From Xaviernesmea oryzae (lineage in GTDB: Bacteria > Pseudomonadota > Alphaproteobacteria > Rhizobiales > Rhizobiaceae), in NCBI RefSeq assembly GCF_900177415.1, contig NZ_FXAF01000006.1, forward strand, positions 1,760,001 through 1,824,000: a stretch of 64,000 nucleotides of DNA, written 5' to 3'. The notes beneath the pieces are model-generated. The model was not told the DNA's origin. It did not search any database and worked only from the letters and a program-made list of their open reading frames with translations. Positions 10,985 through 20,100 of this stretch are shown here, piece by piece. The position numbers and the translations under genes were made by a program. Numbering within the stretch: the stretch's first letter is position 1; the number at the start of each line of letters is the position of its first letter.

Positions 10985-13900
10985 TGCGTTTCAACCGTCT
11001 CGACATTCTCCGCTACGGTGCATTGACCGACCGGACATTGACCTTCCGGCCGGATGCGAAGCTGCATGTGATCTACGGCCCGAACGAGGCGGGCAAGTCT
11101 TCGGCACTCTCCGCCATCTCCGATCTGCTCTTCGGTTTTCCCAACGCCGCCGAAATGAGCTTTTTGCACGATCCCGCCTCGTTGAGGGTGGGGGCGGAAA
11201 TCGCCGCGCGCGACGGCCAGACACTCGCCTTTCGCCGCCGGCGCGGCCGCAAGAACACCCTGCTTGCGGCAAGCGAGGCCGAGGATGCGCTGCCGGAGGA
11301 TGCGCTGGCGCCGTTCCTCGGCACGCTCTCCCGCGACGTCTTCGAACGCGCCTTCGGCCTCGACTCCGCATCGCTGCGCGCCGGCGGCGAGACCATGCTG
11401 ACAAGCGGCGGCGAGATCGGCAGCCTCCTGTTCTCGGCCGCCTCCGGCCTGACGGGACTTTCCGATCTGCGCAAGCAGTTCGAAGCGGAGGCCGACGGCA
11501 TTTTCGCGCAGCGGAAATCGAAGGACCGGCTTTTCTATCAGGCCCTCGATGCGCACGAGGAGGCCCGCAAGGCGGAGCGCGACAACGAGCTGAAATCCGG
11601 CGACTGGAAGAAGCTTATCGCCGAGCAGGCGGAAATCGAGGCGGAGCTTGCTGCCGTCCAGGCCGAAAGGCAGGAAGCCAAGCACACGCTCGACCGCCTG
11701 CGAAGACTTCTGGCGCTGGAACCGGTTCTGCGGGAGATCGACCGGGAGCAGCAGGCTCTTGCGCAATATGCGGAATTTGCCGCGCTGCCGCCGGGCTTCG
11801 AGGAGCGGCTTGCCCGCGCTCTCGATGCCTCCCGCCAGAATAGCGAGGCGCATCGCGCGGCCGAGGCGGAAGCAAAGCGGCTCGGGGACGAGATCGAAGC
11901 CGTGCATGTAGACGAGGCGCTGATCGCCGCGGCTCCCAAAATCCTCGCGGCCCATGCGGAAAAGGGCGCCTACCTGAAGGCGCGGGAGGACATCGCCCGC
12001 GTGCGGGGCGAAGTGGACGATTTCGACCTGCGCCTTTCCCAGGCGGCGCGGCGGCTCGGTTTCGCCAAGCTGGATGATTTGCAGCGTGCCCAGCCGGCCG
12101 ATGCCGATCTCGCCCGCCTTCGAAAGCTGCTCGAGGAGGGAGGCGAGCTCGACCGCAGCCTGAAGCAGCTTCGCCAGCGCATCGGGGAGGAGCGCGAGAT
12201 GCTGCGGCGGCTGCAAGCGGACGGCGCCGACGGCCGCCTGATCGACCCTAAGCCCTGGATGGAGCAGCTTGCCGCTCTCAGGCCGGACATCGGTGCAATC
12301 GGGGACCTCGAAAACCTGCAGGTCAGGGTGGCGAGGGCCGAGGCCAATTTCAATGCCGCAGCCGGCCGGCTCGATCCGCCTGTCCGGGATGTGGAAAGGC
12401 TTCTTTCCGCACCGCTGCCGGACCTTGCGGAGCTGACGAACCATCGCCGCCTGATCGACGCGGCCAAGGCCGAAAGCGCGCAGGCTGCCCAGAAGCTTGC
12501 GGCGCTATGCGGCGAAGCGGAGACGATCGCCGGCCAGCTTGCGGCTCTCGAAGGGCAGGGGTGGATCGTCTCACGCGAAGACATCACGGCTGCCCGTGCA
12601 ACGCGGGACGAGCGCCTCGATGCGCTGGCGGCGAAGCCTTCCACCGGGAAATTGGACGAGCTGAAAACCGCGATCGGCGAAGCCGACCGGCTGGCGGATG
12701 CCGCGCTTGCAGATGCTGAGCGGGTCTCGCGCCATGCGCAGCTCATGCTTCGGCAGCGGGAGCTGACGCAGGCGATCGGTGCGGCCGAACGCGCGGCGAA
12801 AGAGGCCGAGATCGCGGCCTCCGATGCCGTGACCGAATTCGAGGACCTTTTTCACGCCGCGCCCGTGTCTCCCTCGACGCCGGAACGGATGATCGAGTGG
12901 CGCAGGGCGGTCGACGGGCTCTCCCTTCTGTCGGACGCGCTGAACGAGGCAAGGGATGAGGCAGAGGCGCTGCGCCTGAAGGAGGAAAAGCTGAAGCCAG
13001 CCCTTCTGGCGCTCGCCGATGCGATCGGCCTTGCCTCCGCAGCCCTGCCGCCGCTGGCCCTTGCCCGCGCGCTTGACCGCCGGATCGGCGAGATCGCCGA
13101 ACGCTGGACCGAGAGCCGGTCGCTGGAGGGCAAGCGCCATTCGGCCGAAGAGGCTCTGGAGCGGCTGGAGGAGCGCGAGACCGCCTTGCGCCGCGATGCG
13201 GAGCGCTGGCGTGCCGACTTTACCGGCGCTGCGGTTCTCGCCGGCCTTACGGAGGAGGCGACGGTCGACATGGCGGTCGCGGCGCTGGATGTCTGGCGCA
13301 TCGTGCCCGATCTCCTCTCCGAAAGGGAAAACCGTGACCGCCGCGTCCGCGGCATGACGCGCGACATGGAGGCGTTCGAGGAGGAGGTCCGGAAGCTTTC
13401 ACGCGAAATCGCCCCCGATCTCGCCCCGGTTCAAGCCGACGTGGCCGCAAGCCTGCTGAACGACCGGACGATGGCCGCCAAGACCGCCGAGAACCAGCGC
13501 ATGACGCTGTCCGCGGCGCTGGAGCGCGCCGAAATCGCCCTGGCGCGGCATGCCGCCGAAGCGGGAGAACTGCAGAACCAGCTCGCGGAGCTTGCCGCAG
13601 CAGTCTCGAAACCCGTTTCCGGTCTCGACGCCGTGCTCGAAGATCTGCGGCAGCGCAGCCGCATCGAGAAAGACCTCCGGCAATGCCGCGCCCGGTTCGC
13701 CGAGCAGGCGGAGGGAGCGGACGAAGAGGAGGTGCGCGCCGCACTTGCCGGCTTCGATCGCATTGCCGCCGGACTGGAGATCGAGCGGCTGGAGGCGGAG
13801 GACGGCCGGCAGGTCGACCGGATTTCCGTGCTGCGAGCCGCCGAAGCCGACAATCTCCGCCGCCGCCGCGAGCTGGAGACCGGCATGGGCGCCGAACGCG

Positions 13901-14436
13901 CGGTGTTCCAGAAGCTTGCCGCCGAGGCCGAGGCGAAGGAGCTCGCGCGGCGCTGGGTGGTGCTGAAGCTGGCGTCCAGCCTGCTGGCGAACTCCATGGA
14001 AGCCTATCGCGAACGCCAGGCCGACCCGGTGATGAAGCGCGCGGGAGACATCTTCTCCGATCTCACCGGCGGCCGCTTCTTGCGTCTCGTCCAGCTTTAC
14101 GACGAAGCGGACGAGCTGCAGCTCGCCGTCGAGCGGAACAGCGGCGAGCAGGTTCCGCTTAAAGGCCTCAGCGAAGGAACCGGCGACCAGCTCTATCTGG
14201 CCCTGCGGCTTGCCTTCCTCGAAGATTACTGCAGCCGCAACGAGCCTGCGCCGCTGATCCTCGACGACATCTTCCAGACTTTCGACGACGAGCGCACGGC
14301 GGCCGGCATCCGCACGCTGGCCGCGGCGGGCGAAAGATTCCAGACCGTGCTCTTCACCCACCAGATGAGCCTGGTGGAGGCTGCCCGCCGCGAGATCGGC
14401 GACAGCCTCGATCTCGTACTTCTGGAAACGCTCTAA
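10984..14436 (+). CDS. SMC-like AAA ATPase, SbcC/YhaN-like
   Basis: 1150 residues with split ABC ATPase halves at the ends. The N-terminal head has Walker A GPNEAGKSSA near residue 36. The middle ~800 residues are rich in Ala, Glu, Arg and Leu with coiled-coil character. The C-terminal head has the signature GLSEGTGDQLYLALR and Walker B PLILDDIFQTFDDER. This is the ATPase partner of the upstream nuclease. The N-terminus FNRLDILRYGALTDRTLTF resembles the YhaN branch more than E. coli SbcC. Its stop codon overlaps the convergent gene's stop by 4 bp (14433-14436). Confidence 0.9.
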   Translation: MRFNRLDILRYGALTDRTLTFRPDAKLHVIYGPNEAGKSSALSAISDLLFGFPNAAEMSFLHDPASLRVGAEIAARDGQTLAFRRRRGRKNTLLAASEAEDALPEDALAPFLGTLSRDVFERAFGLDSASLRAGGETMLTSGGEIGSLLFSAASGLTGLSDLRKQFEAEADGIFAQRKSKDRLFYQALDAHEEARKAERDNELKSGDWKKLIAEQAEIEAELAAVQAERQEAKHTLDRLRRLLALEPVLREIDREQQALAQYAEFAALPPGFEERLARALDASRQNSEAHRAAEAEAKRLGDEIEAVHVDEALIAAAPKILAAHAEKGAYLKAREDIARVRGEVDDFDLRLSQAARRLGFAKLDDLQRAQPADADLARLRKLLEEGGELDRSLKQLRQRIGEEREMLRRLQADGADGRLIDPKPWMEQLAALRPDIGAIGDLENLQVRVARAEANFNAAAGRLDPPVRDVERLLSAPLPDLAELTNHRRLIDAAKAESAQAAQKLAALCGEAETIAGQLAALEGQGWIVSREDITAARATRDERLDALAAKPSTGKLDELKTAIGEADRLADAALADAERVSRHAQLMLRQRELTQAIGAAERAAKEAEIAASDAVTEFEDLFHAAPVSPSTPERMIEWRRAVDGLSLLSDALNEARDEAEALRLKEEKLKPALLALADAIGLASAALPPLALARALDRRIGEIAERWTESRSLEGKRHSAEEALERLEERETALRRDAERWRADFTGAAVLAGLTEEATVDMAVAALDVWRIVPDLLSERENRDRRVRGMTRDMEAFEEEVRKLSREIAPDLAPVQADVAASLLNDRTMAAKTAENQRMTLSAALERAEIALARHAAEAGELQNQLAELAAAVSKPVSGLDAVLEDLRQRSRIEKDLRQCRARFAEQAEGADEEEVRAALAGFDRIAAGLEIERLEAEDGRQVDRISVLRAAEADNLRRRRELETGMGAERAVFQKLAAEAEAKELARRWVVLKLASSLLANSMEAYRERQADPVMKRAGDIFSDLTGGRFLRLVQLYDEADELQLAVERNSGEQVPLKGLSEGTGDQLYLALRLAFLEDYCSRNEPAPLILDDIFQTFDDERTAAGIRTLAAAGERFQTVLFTHQMSLVEAARREIGDSLDLVLLETL

Positions 14437-15293
14437 GTGGCGGATTGCGGCTGGGCAGGAATGCCGCGCAAGGCCAGGCAGCCGACAGGCATGGGGTATG
14501 TCGGCGTATTGCCCCTGTCCGGCGGCGTTGGCGGCGGCTCGCCGCATGCGACGGTCTGCAGATCCGGCTGAATGAGAAGATTGTATCGCCGCGCGTCCGT
14601 CATTTCCCGGCTGAAGGTCATCCGGTAATTCTCCACGATCGACGTGAAGTCGGTGCGCGCGAGAATCTTGTCGGCGAGATAGGTCCTGGTCTCGGGCGTC
14701 ATCGGCAAGCCGAAGCGCTGCAAAGCGGCGATCGCGGCATCGAGCACGGAACGTTCGGCGGGAGGGTCCAGGAGGCTGAGCTTCAGCCGCAGGATGCGCA
14801 CCACATCCGGCTCCTTGCCCCTGGCCTGAACGAAAAGCGAGGCGGGTTCGGCGGTGGTGCCGAACTCTTCGAAAAACAGGCATTCCCATTCATCGTCGGT
14901 ACCGGTGAATGCCGGCTCGATGCCTCTTTCGTTCGCCAGCCGGTCGCAGCGCTCTTCGGCGGAGAGCGACAGGGCCCTTTCGAAGACGGCGCTCCGTTCG
15001 AGGCCGGCTCTGAGAAGCCAGGGCGGATAATGGCCGGCCGGGGGCTGCGCCTTCTGCCTGCCGATACGCAGATCGGGCGGAGGGGGCGCGGGAAGGAGAT
15101 AGTTCTCCAGCCCGAACTCCCGGACGAGACGCTGATAGTTCCGGCCGTTGTTGACCGCGAGCACGGTCGTCGCAAGCCCCGCCAGCACGAGGGCAAGGAA
15201 GAGGCCGAAGACGAGAGCGGCGGTGCGCTGCCTGCGGCGCCGGTCGATGGGTGTCAGAATGTTTGCCTTGTCCTCTTCCGGCATGATCTCCAT
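14433..15293 (-). CDS. Single-pass membrane protein of unknown function (paralogue of 27864-28670)
   Basis: 286 residues. A short basic N-terminus (RRRRQR at 19-24) precedes one transmembrane segment (about 25-47, ALVFGLFLALVLAGLATTVLA), so the body should be periplasmic. No enzyme motif was recognised. It aligns by eye with the 27864-28670 product: NNGRN vs NEGRN after the membrane segment, DEWECLFFEEF vs GSWECTNLREY, ASLFVQARG vs SSLFVQMRG, and RTDFTSIVENYRMTFSREMTDARRYN vs GTDFYFLLGYYPITFKQEISEATRFN in shorter blocks. It is divergent from the capsule module and converges on the SbcC-like gene. Function not assigned. Confidence 0.8.
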   Translation of the reverse strand: MEIMPEEDKANILTPIDRRRRQRTAALVFGLFLALVLAGLATTVLAVNNGRNYQRLVREFGLENYLLPAPPPPDLRIGRQKAQPPAGHYPPWLLRAGLERSAVFERALSLSAEERCDRLANERGIEPAFTGTDDEWECLFFEEFGTTAEPASLFVQARGKEPDVVRILRLKLSLLDPPAERSVLDAAIAALQRFGLPMTPETRTYLADKILARTDFTSIVENYRMTFSREMTDARRYNLLIQPDLQTVACGEPPPTPPDRGNTPTYPMPVGCLALRGIPAQPQSAT

Positions 15294-15730
15294 TTCCGAT
15301 CGAGGAATGTCCGGCGGTCGGCAATGCGCATAACATACTAGCGGGCAACCTGAAACCGCCCCGTCAAGAACGGACTATGCCGAATTCCGATGGAAGAATG
15401 ATGGCCGGTGCGGTGCTCGGCCGGTCATCGCCGACGGCGGGAAAGATGCTGGGAAAAGGGGGATTTCAGGTGCCGGCGAGTTCCTGCAAGTGGCCGGGTG
15501 GGAGCCGCGCCGTTAACCAACTTCATTAGAAGGCATTTAACTCAACTTGTTTAGGTTCGCTTGAGAATATTAAGTTGCCGTGGACTATGGCCTTAAAAGC
15601 GCACACGAATTTTATTTTTGGTGGCTCCTTGCAATCCGGCTTGTTGTTGAAGGCCCGGTGTGCTTTTCAGAGGCGGTTGGATTCACGCGAGGAGCCATGT
15701 CGCCCGGCAGGCACATGGCCCGGACTTGGA
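15294..15730. other. Divergent intergenic region upstream of the capsule module
   Basis: 437 bp between two divergent genes. The right half (15510-15600) is AT-rich against the local background (TTAACCAACTTCATT..., GAGAATATTAAG) and is the likely site of the rkpU promoter and regulator binding. I could not fix a -35/-10 pair with confidence. In-frame codons continue upstream of the chosen rkpU start but do not give a signal peptide. Confidence 0.5.
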
Positions 15731-16927
15731 GTGCCGAATTTGGTTCGAGTGACTGCGATCATGATCTGTGCGGTTCTGGCAGGCTGTCAGGCCGTACCTG
15801 GTGAAGGACCATTGACCTCGGACATCAAGGCCGCTGCAGGTCAATCCCCTGCCCAGATCGGCCGCATCGATGCGGCGGTGTTCGACATCGTCAGCGTGGA
15901 CAGCCGGACTGCGAAGCTCGTTTCCGATTATGTCGCGACGGCTCTCAATCGCCGATTCGGCATTGGCGGCGGCGGCGGCCGGGTGGTCATCGGCGTCGGC
16001 GACCAGCTCAAGATCAGCATCTTCGAAGCGGGCGCGGACGGCCTGTTTTCCACATCCGAATCGAAGCAGACCAATCTCGATGTCGTCGTGCAGCCGGACG
16101 GCACCGCCGCGATCCCCTATGTCGGCTCGGTACGTTTTTCCGGCAGGACGCTTGAGGAAGCGCGGCAGGCCATCCTGTCGGCGCTGGCAAGCAAGGCTGT
16201 CGAGCCCGATGTCATCGTTTCCAGCGTCAACACGGCGTCCCGCAAGGTCACGGTTTCGGGTGCCGTGGGGAGTTCTTCGCAGGTATCTCTTGGCCTGGTC
16301 GGGGAAAAGATCACGGACGTGATCGCCAAGGCCGGCGGTCCGACCGGGCAGCCTTACGAAACCTATGTCACGCTCGTGCGCGGCAAGAGGACCGGAACCG
16401 CGCTTCTCTCCTCCGTCATCGGCAATCCCAGCGAGAACATCTATGTTCAGCCGGGAGACCAGATTTTCGTCTCCCGCGATCCGCGCACCTTCACCCTGCT
16501 GGGTGCGGTCAGGGAGAACGCCCGCATCAACTTCGGCGCCAGCGACCTCAACCTTCTCGAAGCCGTGGCGCTTGGCGGCGGCGGCAACGACGCCGCGGTC
16601 GATGCCAAGGGATATTTCCTCTTCCGCTACGAAGAGCCGGATATCGTGATGGGGCTGCTCGGCACGCAGCGCTTCAACGAACTCCTGAGCAAGGGGATGA
16701 AGCCGGATAGGGAAGGGCGCTACCCGATCGTCTACAGCTTCGACATGACGCATCCGGACAGCCTGCTGGTCGGGCAGACGTTCCCGGTCAAGAACCGCGA
16801 CGTGATCTATGCGTCCCGCCATAACTCCGTCGACCTCAGGAAATTCCTGACGCTGATCGGCGCGCCTATCGGCATTGCGTCGCAGGGCGCAGGTGTCGCC
16901 TACAATCTGGAGCGGATCAGCAACTGA
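15731..16927 (+). CDS. rkpU: Wza-family outer-membrane polysaccharide export lipoprotein, RkpU-like
   Basis: About 398 residues. The start is uncertain: GTG 15731 gives VPNLVRVTAIMICAVLAGC, a lipoprotein signal with lipobox LAGC. Upstream in-frame starts (ATG 15587) would bury the signal, and 15749 is another option. A Poly_export domain follows (VIGVGDQLKISIFEAGADGL; DGTAAIPYVGSVRFSGRTLEEA), then SLBB-like repeats (VTVSGAV; FTLLGAVRENARINF). The role is an outer-membrane channel for polysaccharide export. It lies directly upstream of rkpA, matching the rkpU-rkpAGH order I recall for Sinorhizobium K-antigen loci. A weak terminator follows, so rkpA may have its own promoter. Confidence 0.8.
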   Translation: MPNLVRVTAIMICAVLAGCQAVPGEGPLTSDIKAAAGQSPAQIGRIDAAVFDIVSVDSRTAKLVSDYVATALNRRFGIGGGGGRVVIGVGDQLKISIFEAGADGLFSTSESKQTNLDVVVQPDGTAAIPYVGSVRFSGRTLEEARQAILSALASKAVEPDVIVSSVNTASRKVTVSGAVGSSSQVSLGLVGEKITDVIAKAGGPTGQPYETYVTLVRGKRTGTALLSSVIGNPSENIYVQPGDQIFVSRDPRTFTLLGAVRENARINFGASDLNLLEAVALGGGGNDAAVDAKGYFLFRYEEPDIVMGLLGTQRFNELLSKGMKPDREGRYPIVYSFDMTHPDSLLVGQTFPVKNRDVIYASRHNSVDLRKFLTLIGAPIGIASQGAGVAYNLERISN

Positions 16928-16952
16928 GCCGGACGTGCCGGCACAGTTTTTC
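16928..16952 (+). terminator. Weak terminator after rkpU
   Basis: Short stem GCCGG-ACGTG-CCGGC directly after the stop codon, followed four bases on by a T run with one C. A second hairpin, AGCCGG-ATTTT-CCGGCT, lies at 16968-16984. The stems are short, so termination may be partial. Confidence 0.5.
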
Positions 16953-17161
16953 GAGTATCGTCACGGCAGCCGGATTTTCCGGCTTCGAAGTTCTGTGGGT
17001 TTTGCTATCCGGGCGAAGATTTCGTGACGACTTAGTCTTTGTGCGAAGGTTCGAATGCAAGCGGATTTTTTCGTGACAACCTTCGATAAGTATGTTGTTA
17101 GAGTCATATTCCGGGATGGCGAGTGCCTTGCCACGGTAGATGTGACGAACACCGAGTGACC

Positions 17162-20100
17162 ATGACGATCGAAATCATCGGCAGGGCCAGCGTTGCCCCA
17201 GGTGCAAAATCTGTACAAGATCTACAGAAGGTTCTGAGCGAAGGGCGTTGCACGATCACTCGGATACCGGATGACCGGTGGGACAGTGCCCGCTTTTGGC
17301 ATCCGGCCCAGGGCGTGCCCGGAAAGACCTACACGTTCGCCGCCGGTGTTCTCGGCGATATCTATGCTTTCGATCCGGCTGTCTTCGGCCTGTCGCAGCG
17401 CGAAGCGATGCAGATGGACCCGCAGCAGCGCGTTCTCCTCAATCTGGTCTGGCAGGCGCTGGAGGATGCGAACCTGCCGGTGAGCAAGCTCGCCGAAGAA
17501 CGGGTCGGCGTCTATATCGGCGCGTCCAGCCTTGAGGCCGGCAATCTGATTTCCGAGGATCCGGCTGCGGGCAGCCCGTATTTCATGACGGGCAACACGC
17601 TCTCGATCGTCTCCAACCGCATCTCGCATGTCTTCGGCCTCAAGGGGCCGAGCATGACGATCGATACGGCCTGTTCCTCCTCGCTGGTCGCCCTCGATCA
17701 GGCCGTCGCCGCTCTGGAAAGGGACGATATCGACACGGCGATCGTCGGCGGCATCAATCTGCTCGTCCATCCGCTGTCCTTCGTCGGCTTTGCGCAGGCG
17801 CGCATGCTGTCGCCGGAAGGGCTCTGCCGTGCCTACGACACCAACGGCCACGGCTATGTGCGTTCGGAAGGCGGCGTTGCGATCATCCTGCGTCGGTCGG
17901 ACAGGGCGCGACAGGAGCAGGATCGCAGCTACGCCCGGCTGCATGCGGTCGCGGTCAATTCCTCCGGTCGGACGAACTTCATCAGCCTGCCTTCCCGCGA
18001 GGCCCAGGCGGAGCTCCTGCGTTCGATCTACGAGAACAACGAGATCGATGTGAACCGTCTCGCCTTCATCGAAGGCCACGGCACGGGCACCCGGGTCGGC
18101 GATCCGGCCGAAGTCTGGGCGATCGGCACGGTGATCGGCAAGAGGCGCCGCGCGCCGGTGCCGATCGGCTCGATCAAGACCAACATCGGACATACCGAGC
18201 CCGCTTCCGGCCTGTTCGGCCTTCTGAAGGCGATGATCGCGCTCGAGAACAATTTCCTGCCGGCCTCGCTGCATATCGAGAAGGTCAACGAGGACATTGA
18301 CTTCGACGAGTTGAACGTGCGGGTCAACACGTCCGCGGTGAAACTGCTTCCGGCCAAGGAGGCTCGCTACGCGGGCATCAACTCCTTCGGGTTCGGCGGA
18401 ACCAACGCGCATGTGGTGATCAGCGATCCGGAGCGGGTGGCACCGCTCGATCCTCCGAAGAGCGAGGGCGCCCTGTTCGTCGCGAGCGCTCACACGGCAT
18501 CCGCCCTGTCGCGGCTTCTCGAAGAGTACCGGAACCGCCTTTCCGGAGCCGCGCCGGACGAAGCGCGCCGCATCGTCGGCGCCGCGGCGGCCAACCGGGA
18601 GGCTTTGCGCCACCGTTTCGCCGTCGAGGCCAAGGACAGCGAAGGTGTCCTGACGGCGATCGAAGCCCATCTCGCGGGCGAGGCATCGCAGGGCGAGCGC
18701 GGCGAGGCACCCGTTCAAAGTGCGAAAATCGCCTTCGTCTTCTCCGGAAATGGCGCCCAATGGGCCGGCATGGGCGTCGAGGCCTATCAGGAGAACCGCC
18801 ACTTCCGGCAGTGTTTCCAGTCCTTCAGCGCGCTCTTCGAATATCATCTCGGGGAGAAGCTCACCGATCTGATCGTCTCGCCCGACCTCGCTCTTCGGCT
18901 CGGCGATACGAAGATCGCCCAGCCTCTGCTGTTTGCGGTGCAGGCTTCGCTTTCCGATTGCCTGGTTGCGCTCGGCGTTCGGCCGGAAGCCGTTTTCGGC
19001 CACTCCGTCGGTGAGATCGCCGCGGCTTATGCGGCAAAGGCTCTGACGGCTGCCGAAGCGGTCGCGATCGTCGCCAAGCGCTCCCGGTATCAGGACCTTT
19101 TCGCCGGCCAGGGCAGGATGGCGGCTGTCGTGCTGAACGAGGAGGCGGCGCTCGCCTTCGCGAAGTCGAACGGCCTTGACGACATCTGCATCGCGGCGAT
19201 CAATGCGCCGAATTCCGTGACGATTTCCGGTCCGACCGAGGAGATCCAGGCGTTCCGTGACGCCGCCCGCAAGGCGCAGATCGTCGCCCATGTGCTGGAT
19301 ATCAACTATCCGTTCCACCATCCGATCATCGACGGCGCGAAGGACGCCTTCCTTGCCGACCTGCCGCAGATCGAGCCGGAAACGGGAACCTGTACCTATA
19401 TTTCGACCGTGACCGGCGCCGTTCAGGACGGCCGGGGCCTGGATGCCGAATACTGGTGGCATAACGTCCGCGAGCCTGTCCTGTTCAAGGCTGCGGCACA
19501 GGTCGCAATGGACATGGGCTGCAATCTCTTCATCGAAATCTCGCCGCGGCCAATCCTTTCGAACTATCTCGGCGATATCGCCAAGCAGCAGTCCGTGCAG
19601 GCCGTCGTCACGGCGACGCTGCAGCGCGAGACGCCGGTGCCGGGCAGGGACCCGGTCGCGCAATCCTTCGCCCGCGCGGTTGCCCATGGCGCTTCGCCGC
19701 TCCTGTCGCGCCACAGCGGCAAACGCAATGCCTTCGTCGACCTGCCGAACCTGCCGTTCGAACCGATCGAAATGAAAAGCCCGTCGACGACCGACGAGGT
19801 CGACGTCTTCGGCCGCAACGGAAGGAAGCCCTACACGCTGCTCGGCTGGCGCACCGATCCCAATGCGTCGCACTGGAAGAACCATATCGACGCGCGGCTC
19901 TTCCCCGATCTTGCGGAGCATGTGGTGGATTCGCGCGCCATCCTGCCGGGCAGCGGCTTCATCGAGATCGCCGTGACGGCCGCTCAGCGCTATTACGGCA
20001 CGGATGACGTCGAAATCTCCAACCTGGAGATCGTCCGTCCTCTGGAGCTGCGCCAGGACCGCATTGCCGAACTGTCGACGCTGCTGTCGCCGGAAACCGG

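Noticed and set aside
15580..15804. ATG with GAGGAG at 15697 in another frame upstream of rkpU
   Set aside because: The frame ends after a short run, has no signal peptide, and overlaps the lipoprotein signal of rkpU in a different frame; kept only as a note on start uncertainty.
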